Below, in pieces: positions 1-42,004 of a DNA stretch of 64,000 nt. Numbering within the stretch: position 1 is the first letter of the stretch; each line of letters begins with the position of its first letter. This DNA comes from Lumbricus rubellus (Eukaryota; Annelida; Clitellata; Crassiclitellata; Lumbricidae), in the NCBI GenBank assembly GCA_945859605.1, contig OX243823.1:34370518-34434517 (forward strand). The letters run 5' to 3'. The notes under the pieces were generated by a model. The model had not been told where the DNA came from and did not search any database. It worked only from the letters and a program-made list of their open reading frames with translations. A program made the position numbers and the translations under genes.

Positions 1-810
1 AACGAGTGATGACGCGCTTCAGATGCTCGACGTTTAGGCTACTATCCGTTCACGATAAACCCTTTGCTGCAAAGCACCCCAGATTGAGTTATCAACTGGG
101 TTTAAGTCAGAGCTATTAGGTGGCCAGTTATGTGGTTCGATGAACTCAGGAACGTTCACGTTCAAAAACTCCACGGTAGGACGAGAACGATGAGCGGGAG
201 CTCCGTCTTGCTGAAAAACGAAGTCATTTCCAGACTTCAAACGCATATCTGGCAGTAATCCACGTGCAAGTACCTCATCACAGTAGTACACGCTGTTCAC
301 TTTGGCCTTGGGTGTCACAAAGAATGGAGCACTTTTGCCGAGATTGGAGACAGCCACTGAAACCATGACGCTTTGAGTAAAGTGTTTACGGCCTTTCAGA
401 AGTCAACGAACGAGGACGGCCAGTAACAGGTGTATACGTTTAGAACTTGCACTCGCGTCAATTTGTCTAATTAATCGGTTGAGATTGTTTTTACTCCAGT
501 TTCTAGCAGGAAATTCATTCATCATTTGATATGCGTTTAAATGTTTTTCAATTCTTAAAATTCGAATCAAAGTTCTGACATCTTCTGTTAACGGCGCCAA
601 GATTAAATTATTGTTTACGTCAGAAAATAGGGTAGGTGCGTTACACAACAATTATATGGCGCGTAGTGCAAGCTACCGTAATGAAATTTGTCGGACTTAT
701 AGCTGATATAACGTCCTTTAATTTGATGTATTAAGCATACACTTACTTGCTAAACTGCCTAAGTTGTAGGCCTTCAAAGTTGAACAAAAACATTTGGGCC
801 ACCCTGTATA
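1..810 (-). mobile_element. Decayed mariner/Tc1-like DNA transposon, 5' terminus outside window
   Basis: Two open blocks on the minus strand belong to one transposase. Positions 403-651 encode an N-terminal helix-turn-helix segment (LTEDVRTLIRILRIEKHLNA then a MNEFPARNWSKNNLNRLI-like part). Positions 34-366 encode the catalytic part with QQDGAPAH and WPPNSSDLNPVD, the second and third acidic blocks of the DDE/D domain. The stretch that normally joins them, including the first catalytic Asp, is missing, so the copy cannot make an active transposase. The outer end is at about 808, where the sequence reads TTTGGGCCACCCTGTA followed by TA, typical of the inverted terminus and TA target site of this group. 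It lies upstream of the visible P450 exons, probably in an intron of that gene. Confidence 0.85.
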
Positions 811-1268
811 ATAACTAGCTTAGCAAATAACTAGCTTAGCAAATAAACAAGCTTTAACGAATTCTAGGCAAGTCTAATAATAGGCAATTCCAATTTATTC
901 TATCCTACTCCAATCCAGTGCAGTACATAATTATGGGCTAGTTAAGAGAAACTGATTCTACGATCGGCCTACCATCTCATGAACACTTGAAGCAAGATAC
1001 ATTCTGTTCTGCAGCTGCAGGCAACTTCTGTATCGCTTTCGACTCAGAGTAAATATATTCCATCCATCAGTCTTGTATGTATGTGTGTCCATATGTGTAT
1101 GTGTGTGTCTACATGTGTGTGTGTCCATGTGTGTTCTTCTGTGTCCATGTGGGTCCTTGTGTGTCCATGTGTGTCTTTGTGTGTCCATGTGTGTCCATGT
1201 GTGTTCATGTGTGTCCATGTGTGTCCATGTGTGTTCATGTGTGTCCATGTGTGTGTGTGTGTTATTAG
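811..1268. repeat. P450 upstream intron with (TGTGTCCATG)n minisatellite
   Basis: From about 1078 to 1262 the sequence is a degenerate 10-bp array of the TGTGTCCATG type ending in pure GT. It runs straight into the acceptor GTGTTATTAG of the first visible P450 exon, so it also acts as the pyrimidine-poor intron end. Open frames here (Cys/Val or His/Thr rich) are products of the repeat. A short duplication of ATAACTAGCTTAGCAA lies at 810-846. No N-terminal P450 exon was found in this stretch. Confidence 0.75.
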
Positions 1269-1390
1269 GTTGACGTTGGTTCTGAACGATCGTCGAACGA
1301 TTGACGAAGCTCTGATTAAGAAGTCTGCTTTCTTCTCCGGAAGAACTCTCTTCTACGCCACGAAAGTCTTCTTCAATCCAAAAGCAAAAG
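1269..1390 (+). CDS. P450 first visible coding exon
   Basis: The acceptor is TTATTAG at 1262-1268 and the donor is AAAG|GTAAAC. The exon encodes LTLVLNDRRTIDEALIKK then a SAFFSGRTLFYATKVFF segment and ends in NPKAK. It starts with one base that completes a split codon and ends in phase 1. Confidence 0.9.
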
Positions 1391-4300
1391 GTAAACAGTG
1401 TCTCTGCAATTCACCGTGTTCTCTAGTCTAGACTATAACTGAGAGCATAGTCCTGTATCAGTATACCGCTGTACTCAGCATTCAATCGCGCTCAGTCTCT
1501 GTTATAAAACATCCGAAACCTCATCCCAATAATGTCCTCTCATGAATCCCAAAGCCAAAGGTAAGTGCCTCCGCAATGGTTGGCACGGTTCAGTTATCGC
1601 GGCACGATCGTCACGGTCCAGCCTGACCGTAACAAATGACGGCCTCAGCTTCAGCTTCAAAACAACAGCTGAAACTTTGGTTTTCTAAAGTATATTATGT
1701 AGTCTCGAATTTATGGATCTGATTACTCATCAGGATAAACAGTAAGCTCTTAACGTTGGAGGTCGTTCAGAAATCTAAAGCATGATTATGATGTTGTTGA
1801 TGATAATGATGATGATGATGTTGTTGCTGTTGATAGGAATCATCTGTCGTCAGTACAACAACGACGATTTTCGTCGTTATCACCAGCATGCGTTGACTAC
1901 ACTGAAGGAGTTTGGTCTTGGTCAGAATGAGATGGAGAGAAGGATCCACAGAGAGATCGATGAACTCATTGACCTCATCGATTCAAAACAAGGTCAACCG
2001 TTCGACCCCGCTGACCTTCTCTCATTATGCACGTTGAACGTCGTCACAAGTTTACTATTCGCAGAGAGACTCAAACAAACGGACCCAGGATTACGTCGCA
2101 TGAAAGACATAATCCACGAGTTCATCCACACCATTCGATTCTATGTCGCATTTTGTCCTTTCCTGCGCTTCATTCCGCCATTCAAGGAATCCATAAAACA
2201 CGGTTCTCGTCTCATCGAAGAAAGCCATCAGTACATCGGAAAAGGAATTGCAAAGAGTCTTGAAATGGAGAAGACGGTGTCAAGCTATGTGGCGAGTTTC
2301 GTATCGAAGGGGAAAGAGTCTGGAACTTACGATGAGGAAGATTTGTTCTTTGCGTGTCGAGATCTGATGGAGGCTGGATCAGATACAACAGCCACAACTA
2401 TTCTCTGGTCGATGGAGATGATGGCTAATCATCCAGACATACAGAGAAGAATTCACGAAGACATCGATGCACAGCTCGGTGCACACCACCAGCACCACCA
2501 GCAGCAGCATCAGCACCAGCAACAGCATCAGCATCAGCAGAATCAGCAGCATCACCAGCAGCAGTATAGGCCGACGTCAAGTGATGCGATCAGATTGCCT
2601 TACGTTGAAGCAACGATACTTGAGGTTCTGCGTCTGCGGACAGTTCTGCCTCTGTCGCTTCCACACAAGGTCGTTGAAGACACAACCATCGCTGGCTACA
2701 ACGTTAAAAAAGAAACCATGGTCAGTAGAACCACTTTTATACACTGCTGTGATGCATGGTGAGAGTTGAAGACTTGAGGTTGCATACTTTTAGTCAAACT
2801 AATTTTTCCCCCGTTAAGACTGAAGTTTAACTGGAAATATACCTAATTGTTTATCGAAAAGGAAAGTTTAACTCATATATTTTCTAATTAATAACTAAAT
2901 AGCTCAACTAATATTTCTTAGCTTTAGCTAAGTGACAGGAACAAAACCCGCAACGAAGCAACCATATTTCACGATGAACAGTGAACACTGTCGGCAACTC
3001 GACGTGAAGTCTTAAAATTAATAGTCCTACTCTGAAGTTTCTTCTGCACAGAATATGTATTAAGCCTAATTAAGACGCATTGATTGTAAATAAGAACGTT
3101 GCTTCTTATGAGTTAAGCTGATGGTATACTTTAAAGTTAAAAGTCTTTTAGTCGCTGCTTGCTTCACTGATGTGAGACTGAAAAGCCGATGACAAATGTC
3201 TGACGAAATCCTTGATCACTTCATTTTCTTGTGATTCAAATATAAATTGGACAGCGATCTCACTGAAGAAGGAATAGATAATAGATATATATCATTAGTG
3301 TTGAATTATTTGTCTCATAATTAGCCTATTTGCAGGTTCTGTTGAACCTATACGCAGTGCACATGGATGTGGAGACATGGAAAGATCCGGAAGTGTTCCG
3401 TCCTGATCGATTCCTTGATGAATCTGGACAGAAGGTCGTCGGAAGAAACAGAATCATTCCGTTCTCCATAGGTTTTTGTCTTTCGTATAATTTTATTTCA
3501 TCAGCATCTCATGAATGACCAATGTTTCAAAACTCTGCTCATAAGCATCTCCTCTGCAGACCGAAATGTTTCCTTCATGATGCACCTCCCTATCAAGCAG
3601 TGGTGTAGTGGGGGGGGGGAACGCGGGGAACGCCGTTCCCCCCACTTTTTTCCAGGGATAATGGAATATTAGCTTAATACTACTACTACTAATAATAATA
3701 ATAATAATATTATTATAAAGAGCGTTCCCCCACTTCATTTTTAGGAATACACTACTGCTATCAAGACTGCAAGTACAGAATTGAAATGTTGCAATCCAGA
3801 GCATTTGCTCAAGATCAAGTGTTGTCAATTCATCGGTATTTTTGCCCAACTTTCAGTTGATGCAGTGTGAGCTAATCTTAACCTTGATTTACACCTGCAG
3901 CTGCTGGTCAAGTTAACTCCAAACGAAACTTTCCATTTAATTCGGACAGACATTTTGTGGGTCTGTGTTGAATTAGTTATGAGTCAAGTTTTATGGGTGG
4001 ATGCCATTTGCATTGGACGCCGACTTTTAAAGATATTCTCTTTTCTGTTATCTGGTCTTCTTTATGTGAACTGCCATTTTATCATTCATCCCATACTCTG
4101 ATTTGCACCGAAAATGTTAAGAAGATTATTTCTTAAAAGTTCTGAGTCTCTTAAGAATCATTTGCTTCGCTGTGTAAGTATATACCATTATATAGTTATA
4201 GTTTAACTAAGAAAAATTATAGGTCTGTAGTAGGAATTACATTGGGTATCCAAGGACGTCGTCCTTGGATACCATCCATCTGCTGATAAGGGAGTCCTCT

Positions 4301-4796
4301 TGGTTCCTTTGCTCGTACTGCTACATATGCTACCATGAAGAATCGAGCCTTTCCGTGGTTGGTCCGGTGGTCTGTAATGGCCTTCCTTTTGAGCTACCGT
4401 ACGCCTACACCCTGGGACTCTATATACCAGGATCGTTCCTTACCAGACTTAAAACTGTTCTTTTTAGGCGCGCTGTAGTCGGGAGCGCCTCTGAGTAGTT
4501 TCTTTTACTTGAAGAAGCGCTATATAAATGTCCGAATGAATGAATGAAAATTATAATTATAGCATAATCCCCAACTGTGTACGGATAACGTATGTTTGTC
4601 AGGTCGTCGTTCGTGTTTGGGAGAGGGAATCGCTCGTCAGGAGTTGTTCCTCATCTTCACCAGTCTCCTACAGAGATTCGAAATCCTTCCAGCTGAAGGT
4701 CAGAAGAAGGTCGTCTGTCAACCAATGCCAGCAACAATCGTCTCTCCATCTCCATTCAAAGTCCGACTCATCCCAAGAAACAACAGACAGTCTTAA
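1269..4796 (+). CDS. Cytochrome P450, CYP2 clan (3' part of gene, four exons)
   Basis: Coding exons are 1269-1390, 1837-2720, 3336-3471 and 4603-4796; all joins are GT/AG and keep frame, giving 444 residues to the TAA at 4794. It is a heme monooxygenase, expected in the ER membrane. Diagnostic motifs are AGSDTT of helix I near 2373, ExxR (EVLR) at 2622-2633, PDRF in exon 3, and the heme loop FSIGRRSCLG split over the last intron, with the ligand Cys at 4614-4616. The opening LTLVLNDRRTIDEAL is the usual CYP2 segment before helix B, so about 90-100 N-terminal residues with the membrane anchor are missing and should lie upstream of position 1. An odd 28-residue Gln/His-rich insert (2481-2564) sits before LPYVEATILEV. 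Substrate and subfamily cannot be told from sequence. Confidence 0.94.
1530..1575 (+). pseudogene. Partial duplicate of the preceding P450 exon end
   Basis: The stretch around 1545-1562 reads ATGAATCCCAAAGCCAAAG followed by GTAAGTGCC. It resembles the end of the exon at 1373-1390 (TTCAATCCAAAAGCAAAAG then GTAAAC), and the intron bases after it also look alike. It seems to be a short duplication of the exon/donor boundary. It has no clear acceptor of its own, so it is more likely a remnant or a decoy donor than an exon. Confidence 0.4.
1837..2720 (+). CDS. P450 main exon (helices C to K)
   Basis: The acceptor is TGTTGATAG|GA at 1836 and the donor is ATG|GTCAGT. It joins in phase 1 to the previous exon to read KGIICRQYNN, then HALTTLKEFGLG (helix C/D region), AGSDTT (helix I) and EVLR (helix K), and ends in GYNVKKETM. 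It includes the Q/H-rich insert. A GAT/GTT microsatellite lies just upstream of the acceptor. Confidence 0.95.
3336..3471 (+). CDS. P450 penultimate exon (PERF-like region)
   Basis: The acceptor is CTATTTGCAG|GTT and the donor ATAG|GTTTTT. It encodes VLLNLYAVHMDVETWKDPEV, PDRFLDESGQ and ends in IIPFSIG, the start of the heme-binding loop. Confidence 0.95.
3598..3757. mobile_element. 160-bp hAT-like MITE in P450 intron
   Basis: The element begins CAGTGGTGTAGTGGGG and ends in the inverted form ATACACTACTG. It is flanked by the exact 8-bp duplication CTATCAAG at 3590-3597 and 3758-3765. An 8-bp target duplication with CAGTG-type ends indicates a hAT-superfamily non-autonomous element. It has no coding capacity, and its middle is an ACT/AAT simple repeat. 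Confidence 0.88.
4245..4273. repeat. Perfect 13-bp inverted repeat with 3-nt loop
   Basis: GGTATCCAAGGAC is followed by GTC and then GTCCTTGGATACC. It lies exactly at the 5' edge of the truncated LINE fragment that follows, so it may be a junction product of insertion. It can form a strong hairpin in the P450 pre-mRNA intron. Confidence 0.85.
4274..4550 (+). mobile_element. 5'-truncated LINE (L2/CR1-type) 3' end
   Basis: The decayed frame resembles the far C-terminus of the reverse transcriptase ORF (VGPVV.NGLPFEL then SFLTRLKTVLFRR), compared with VGPSFWNKLP and RKRLKTILF in the copy at 61.9-62.3 kb. It is followed by a 3' UTR with GGGAGCGCCTCTGAGTAG and GCGCTATATAAATG and ends in a (TGAA)n tail. 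It sits in the last P450 intron. Confidence 0.82.
4603..4796 (+). CDS. P450 terminal exon with heme cysteine
   Basis: The acceptor is TATGTTTGTCAG|GT. The exon encodes RRSCLGEGIARQELFLIFTS and ends in RLIPRNNRQS and TAA. The motif FxxGxRxCxG is intact across the intron. No canonical AATAAA was seen in the next 200 bases. Confidence 0.96.
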
Positions 4797-6090
4797 AAGC
4801 ACAATTTTTGTTTCTGATCATATATATACTCTACATGTAGCCATAATCCACAAGCCTGAATCTTCCTGTCTCCAACAAACGTAAAACAAGTTTTATGAGA
4901 TCGATTGTATTTTCATTGGCTGTGAAACAATGGGAATAGAGACCCTAAAGGAAACAAGTCGAGACTAGTATACGGCCTCCCATTCGTCTTATATATTACA
5001 AGAGTGGTTGGTTGGCCGAATAAGTTTATTATTCTACTTTGCATAGGACAACAGTAGCCTACTCTTAATAGCACACACAATCACACATGCAGTATTATCA
5101 AGTCATTTTCTGCTATCAATCATATAAGTGGACACGCAATTTAGCCAACGATTGAATAGGTGGATATTGTTTAGCCATCGTATGTCATTTGGGATAGGCT
5201 AATATTTCAGATTGTATTGCAAGCTGCAAGGTAGTAAACGGCAAAAGACAGGATAAGAACTGACAATACAAATTGACTTTGACCTATAAATTATATTATT
5301 ATTAAGGTCATTAATTAATGGCTCAAGTTTATCATTCAGATGTCGTAATTATCTAGACTGCAGCTGCTAGAGAAAATAATGTCAATACAAGATAGCAGTA
5401 TATCTGATGTAAATTTCTATGCATGTATATATATGTCCTCATTGTCCTGTGTGCAAAGTACAAACCTATAATAGTTTCGAACATGTAAATCAGAAGATTT
5501 AAGCTTACAACATGTGCATGCATAATTGCATATCCTAAGCATTTGCTAGAGTTAGTTGATCTTCAAGTTATATATGTCTGTCCCACACATGTCAAGACTT
5601 CTGCAGTTTTGCAGGTATAGCCTATCTATCCAGTCAGTATACGTCCACATTAGTAGGATTGTTCTTAAATGCCAGTGACCACTGACCATCCTTGTTGTAT
5701 GTGTATAATTATATAAGAATTCACATTTCATCCGGATACAAAATAAACGAATCAGTAGATTTTGAAAGATTATGATTGATCGAAACAGTAGTCTCAGCGT
5801 GCTGCAGGATATAATTATACACCGGGACATTTGGAAACTTTGGAACATCATCTGCGTTTGCACTGGCCTGAAACTCTTAAACTTCATAAATTCATCTGAT
5901 CAGCCTACACCATCGCCATGTCAAAAGTGTATATACACGATGGCTTCCAAAGATATATCTCTGCCTGATCGTATCATTATGCCAAGGCTTATCCAAATAG
6001 TCCAGCTGTCCAGTTTAATTATCTAACCATTTGTATCATCATTTGTATCATCACCAATAGATATCCATGTACCTATCCACAGTCATCCAT
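4797..6090. other. Intergenic, no gene seen
   Basis: This AT-rich spacer lies between the P450 stop and the 3' side of the minus-strand receptor gene, so the two genes converge here. Short open frames lack coding character. Both 3' UTRs must end within it, but no convincing poly(A) signal pair was found. Confidence 0.6.
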
Positions 6091-6437
<347 letters not shown>

Positions 6438-6706
6438 TCTGTCCACTGATTTCAATGTAAACTGCTCTTCGACACTTATAAACCGACTCTGACTATCAAT
6501 TCATTTCATTCAGTCAAGAGTAAATAACGCGATCCATAAAAACATCCGTACATATATTCCTCCAAACAAAGTCCCCGTCCATCCAGAAACGCTTCCATCC
6601 TCCTCCCGTCCTCCTTCCTTTTCTCCCTTCCCTCCTTCCTCTGCCCATCGTCACACGATTCATCCTTTGCATTTCTTCGAAGGACCTGCTGCAGCTCATT
6701 TTCTTC

Positions 6707-36888
<30,182 letters not shown>

Positions 36889-37758
36889 CGCCGGCCATTG
36901 CATTCACAACTTGCAAATTATGTTCTGAAGGAATCAGTGACTGACAAAACGACTTCAAAGGGAAGTCCAAGCAACGAAAGGATGAATTAGTTTGTCTCGA
37001 ACAAAGTTTATAGAATAGAGTCTTAGACTTACTTTTGCTGCAGCTGCGACTTATGCAAGAGTGCGACCAATCTATGAGAATGACGACGGAGGAGGAGGAG
37101 GAGGAGGAGGAGGAGGAGGAGGAGGAGGAGGAGGACGCATTGGCATTCTTCGTCTGTCTTTGTTCCATAAGATTCATGAACTGAAAGCGTGCAGCTGCAG
37201 GCGGCACCAGCCAACGAGTCAATCGTGCGCGACGAAATCAATGTAGCGGAAAGGTTCCGCTTGGCGTTCCGCTGGCTATCAATTGGGAAAATTCGCTGCT
37301 ACTTGTCATCTGGTTACATCAGACACTTGTGTGCAGAGAAAACTAAGACATTGGATATTTGAAGCTAAGTACGTGTACGGCGTAGATATCTGGCCTTTTG
37401 ATATGCCATAATGATCATGCAAGTGGCTGGTTGTCGGCCACAATTACGTCGGTGTATCGTCAAACAATTCATGGCAAATACTGTTGTGGCCACATTAAAT
37501 TTCTGTGAAATAAAAAATGCCTCGAGTCGAGTTGCAGATTGATTATGATACTGTGAAGAGAAATGCAGAGCAAAGTTAAACACCAGATGATGTCAAATAA
37601 ATGAGGACAAGAAAAAGCGAGAAACTGTTGTCTGATGCCAAAAGTAGGCCTAAGTGAAATGAAAGGTTGTCAAAGAGTTTCCTCAGCAATCTAGATATTA
37701 TAACACGTCGTTCAGTCCTGTTCACATGAACCGCTGCGATAGATGTGAATATTATAAC

Positions 37759-38714
37759 TAGGGCTGTTGTTCGATTAAAAATTTTAATCGAAATTAATCG
37801 TGCGATTAATTTTTTTAATCGCAATTAACGCCAAATTAATCGCAATACATTTCCGTCAAATATAATAATCTTATTATTTTCTAAGGACCCCTGAAGCATA
37901 TAATTTTAATGACTGATTGCATTATTTCTATTGCAAACATACTCAATAACCTTTGGCGTAGTAGGCTTAGGCCTATTTAATCTGCATTTAGGCTAGTTTA
38001 TTGAACAGTTTTGTATGACAGACAGAATTGAATTGAAACACAGTTCAAATCAGTCAAAACCTCAAACTCCCGTTATTTTTTCATTTGAGCCACCTTTAAT
38101 TAAAATGACATAGACCTAAATGAAAATTAGACAACCGTTTTCTGACTATCAAAATTAATTTTTTATTCAGCCAATTGTATATGCAGACCAGTTTATTTAC
38201 ATTGGTCGGTTCAAGGGATGCTCTTATTAATTAACAACAGTAGGTCTACTAGATCTATATTGAACCTCATTATTTAGTCACAATTTTTCACACGAGGTTG
38301 CGGTTCTTGCCAAACCTCGTCTCAGTTGTCCTTCGGTAAACATTTATCATTTGAAACCTGGATCCAATGGTCTTGCCATCTCCTGGAGTTCAACCAATGT
38401 AGTCTGACGGGGTGAGGAAATAACTTTAGTGGACGATGCGATGCGGCCGATGTCGACGGCTCGTCGTTAGCGTTTGACGCATGTTAGGCGATAATTGAGC
38501 AAAGAATTGCTACGATAATAACCCACTCAAATTCTTTTTTGGAATATTTGCCAAAGAATGTATCACTAGTTTTAAGTATGAGCCTTTCGTTTAAACGAGT
38601 TTTCTGCCTCTGATTCCATTTTTATCGCGTACGATTAATGCGTTAAAAATTTTAATCGCAAAATTTTTTAACGCGTTAATCGCACGCGTTAACGCGATTA
38701 AACCAACAGCCCTA
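37759..38714. mobile_element. hAT-like element C with 8-bp target duplication
   Basis: The ends are TAGGGCTGTTG and its inverted form CAACAGCCCTA. ATTATAAC is duplicated at 37751-37758 and 38715-38722. The subterminal regions are rich in TTAATCG/CGATTAA words, giving extended internal inverted repeats. No transposase frame was seen. The flanks share CCTGTTCACATGAACCGCT (37719 and 38731), so it sits inside an older small duplication. Confidence 0.88.
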
Positions 38715-40279
38715 ATTATAACCCGTTCTCTCCTGTTCACATGAACCGCTATGCAAGATATTCTTCCACCATCTCTCATCGATTAACATCAATTGTATCA
38801 GCCATGCCAAAGTACAAGATCAATTGACCAGGTCTCTCTCTCTCCCTCTGTGTCTGCCTCTGTCCCTGTTCCTCTGTATATGTCTGTCTGCCTGTCTCTC
38901 TCTGTGTCTGCTTCTGTTACCCTGTCTATCTCTGTATGTCTCTCTCTCTCCCCTCTGTTTGCTAACATCGGAGAAGACTGTTCTCTTCGCTCCGTATCCG
39001 TCTTTGTATATTTATTATGAACATGCATTGAAAAATCCGATGAAACAATCTTCCACTGAACTCAGATCGATCGATCGCTGGTAGTCGTCCTGATCATGCC
39101 CTGGAAATCTTTGATAGAAGATAAATCGATCCATCACGACCAAGTCTCGATCAATCGAACACTAGAGCACTACATGCACGGAAGCACGTGCGTCCAACTC
39201 TACCGATGTAAAGTGCACTGCCAAGGTCAGCAATTCCTTTAAATAGGCTACAATATTATTCTAAATCGCTCTGATGCCAGAATTTCTATGTCGTTGGTTC
39301 CCTGAGGATCGAGGGAGACCAGAATTAGGCGGTAAGTAGAACGAGTCAACTAACAAAGTATCTTCCTCTGCAAGGCCTTTTTAACGTGCAGTACGTTGCA
39401 CTCAAAATGTGCAGTTCTCAATGGTTTTGTTCAGTTGTAGAAGCACTTCTGTACAGCTAAAACATGCAAAAAAATGGTCATTGCTCCCCGATTGGAAGTA
39501 ATTTACCTTGGAGGCTTGGAAAGGAATTCAAGAAGGAGTTGTGCAGTTCTAAAAATTGCTTAAAAACAGCCCTGCATCCCCAGTTGGCGGACCAAACAAT
39601 TAGCCTACTTTAAAATGACCAGTTTGTTGTGATGAAAACAATGTGTAGCCTAGGCCTACTATTATTATGTTAGGTCAAACTTGTTTGAGACTGAGCAGTA
39701 AATTGAACTAAGAAAATTTAGAAGCAAGATCACTCAAGAACCCCGGGTGGTTCCATTTCCATCAGTTGCTCACAAAGTCTGCAAACAAATCTTAATCATA
39801 ATTCGGATTTTCTTCAGCTGTTCATACACAAGCAATAATTAAGTCGTGTGAACCAGTTTAATAAAAAAATTAAACTCGGAACAGATTGGTGCAAGCTTGG
39901 TGAGGTTTGGTGAAAAGGAGGCAAGGCATGTCAAAGACGGATACAAAGGGTTCATGCGGCGAATAATAGAAAGAAGCGGACATTGTCTTTAATGGACAAA
40001 AGGAGGAAGCGGCAATGTCTTCAATCATTCCAGATAAAGACGAAATTGTATGCTGCGCCATCCTTCACCATAGGAAGAGTTTGCGCATAATTATTATTAC
40101 AGTGAATTATAATTATAGGCCTAAGCAGTTGATCATAATTATAATGCAAGTAATAGAATTGGTGGCAGCGGTGAGATAATTCACACCTGCTGTGGTTGAA
40201 TGATCATGCGCTGCATTTCTAAGATAGTCCAAAGACAACACCGACCGACCGACAGACAAACATACAGACAGTCTGAGAC

Positions 40280-40316
<37 letters not shown>

Positions 40317-40920
40317 GAGACAGATAGACAGACAGACAGACAGATACACAGACGAGTTGCTATTTTCACAGTTGATTCACGATCTGTCGCCTTCAGAAGA
40401 AGAAGAGAAAGAGAAGGAAGAGGAGGAGGAGGAGGAGGAGGAGGAAGAAGGAGGAGGATAAAGAAGAAGTAGGTCTATAGGAATCGATTTGTGGGAAGAG
40501 GATTATATGTCAATAGGCTATGTGTGGTCTGGAGAAGCATTGACCTCTGGCCATACTGTTACTGGTGTTGTTGTTGAATGACTCCGTGTAACATTCCGCC
40601 GAAGAGAGTGACTGAGTAGAAGGCAACAGTGTGTATATTATGTATGTCAATGGCTATAGGCCTAGTGTATAGGCCCTATTAGACATGTAGGACATTGTAA
40701 GTCTACGATTCTGAAGGAGGATGGTCCAACTGTGGTCCAACTGCAAGACACAGCGATGCATATGATATTAGGCGCTGAGTAGCTGAATTGTGTTATAGTC
40801 TGGAATCTGCATAATAATTATGATTATTATTATCTCGACAGGGAAACAGTCTGCACTTTCTACAGCAGACGAAGGTTGATGAGGCAGCACGTGGAGACGA
40901 CCGTGACGACGGTGGAATCA

Positions 40921-40995
40921 TTCGGACATTTATATAGCGCTCCTTCAAGTAAAAAACCTACTCAGAGGCGCTCCTTCAAGTAAAAAACTACTCAG
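40921..40995 (-). mobile_element. LINE/SINE 3' tail fragment
   Basis: CATTTATATAGCGCTCC followed by a duplicated TTCAAGTAAAAAAC.TACTCAG matches, in reverse, the conserved 3' end of the LINE copies. The inner TTCAAG..CTCAG part is present twice. Confidence 0.7.
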
Positions 40996-41121
40996 TATAT
41001 GAGACACTGATGAGACACATGCCATGCACGATCTAGTCTTGAAGGGGGAACGTTGGCCTACATTACATTCAATTATAAGATATGCATTTATTAGGCGCAT
41101 ATATATATACATATATATATA

Positions 41122-41770
41122 CTAGCTGAACCCGGCCACGCCTTGCTGTGGCTGAAAAGAGGCTCCCCCTCCCCCTCCCCCTCCCCCTCCCCTCCCCCTC
41201 CCCCTCCCCCTCCCCCTCCCCCTCCTTCTCCCCCTCCCCCTCCCCTCCCCCTCTCCCTCCCCCTCCCCTCCTTCTCCCCCTCCCCCTCCCCTTTCCCTCT
41301 TCCCCTCCGTCCCCCTCCCCTTCCCCCTTCTCTTGACCTCCACCTCCCCTCCCCTCCGCTCCCTCCCCACCGTCTTTGTCCCGCTCCCTCCGCTCCTTTC
41401 CTCCGTCGCAGCGTCCATTCCAAGCCCAAAGGCCGCTTTGGGAAAAGGCCTAAAAGCGGCCTCTTTGGTGAATTAATCGCGACTCGCTTATGACGTCACA
41501 GCAGGCCACCTCATTGATATTTCGTTTGCTGTGTTTGGAGACGGCGTTTATGAAATCTGGCAGCCGTGTGGGACGTGTGCAAATGGCGGGCGAAGGGATT
41601 GCAAAGTTCACTTTTTGTGGAAACGGTTGCGTTTTTTCGGGTGAAAACATCTTAACACACGGTTGTATGGGAATGGAAGGTATTGTAAAATTTTCAAAAC
41701 AATCGGCGCGTCACTTTCAGCGTGAAAATGCGACGAACTATTGGAAAGTTTCATTTTTATATATATAGAT
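41122..41770. mobile_element. Possible transposable element bounded by (TA)n
   Basis: A unit starting ACTAGCTGAACCCGGCCACG lies between TATATATATAC on its left and TTTATATATATAG on its right. It contains a CCCCCT polypyrimidine tract (about 41160-41395) and a unique part with AAAGGCCGCTTTGGG-type inverted words. I recognise no family with certainty; insertion into a TA repeat is inferred. Confidence 0.45.
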
Positions 41771-41952
41771 TATGTATGTATGTATGTATGCAATTAATTA
41801 TTGCTGGTGGTCGCAATAACACAGATAATAATTCACCATCAGATTCTGAAGAAGAGTGTCAAGACAGGAACGACGTAGATCCCCCTACGTTGACTCTCCA
41901 TCATGTTACAAGGCGTGGAATATGCTCCAACGAATCGGCTACCGTGACATAC

Positions 41953-42004
<52 letters not shown>

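Noticed and set aside
39870..40061. 63-codon minus-strand frame as a gene
   Set aside because: No recognisable domain, no splice support, and it lies in repeat-rich spacer.
41143..41493. Proline-rich plus-strand frame
   Set aside because: It is produced by a CCCCCT tract.
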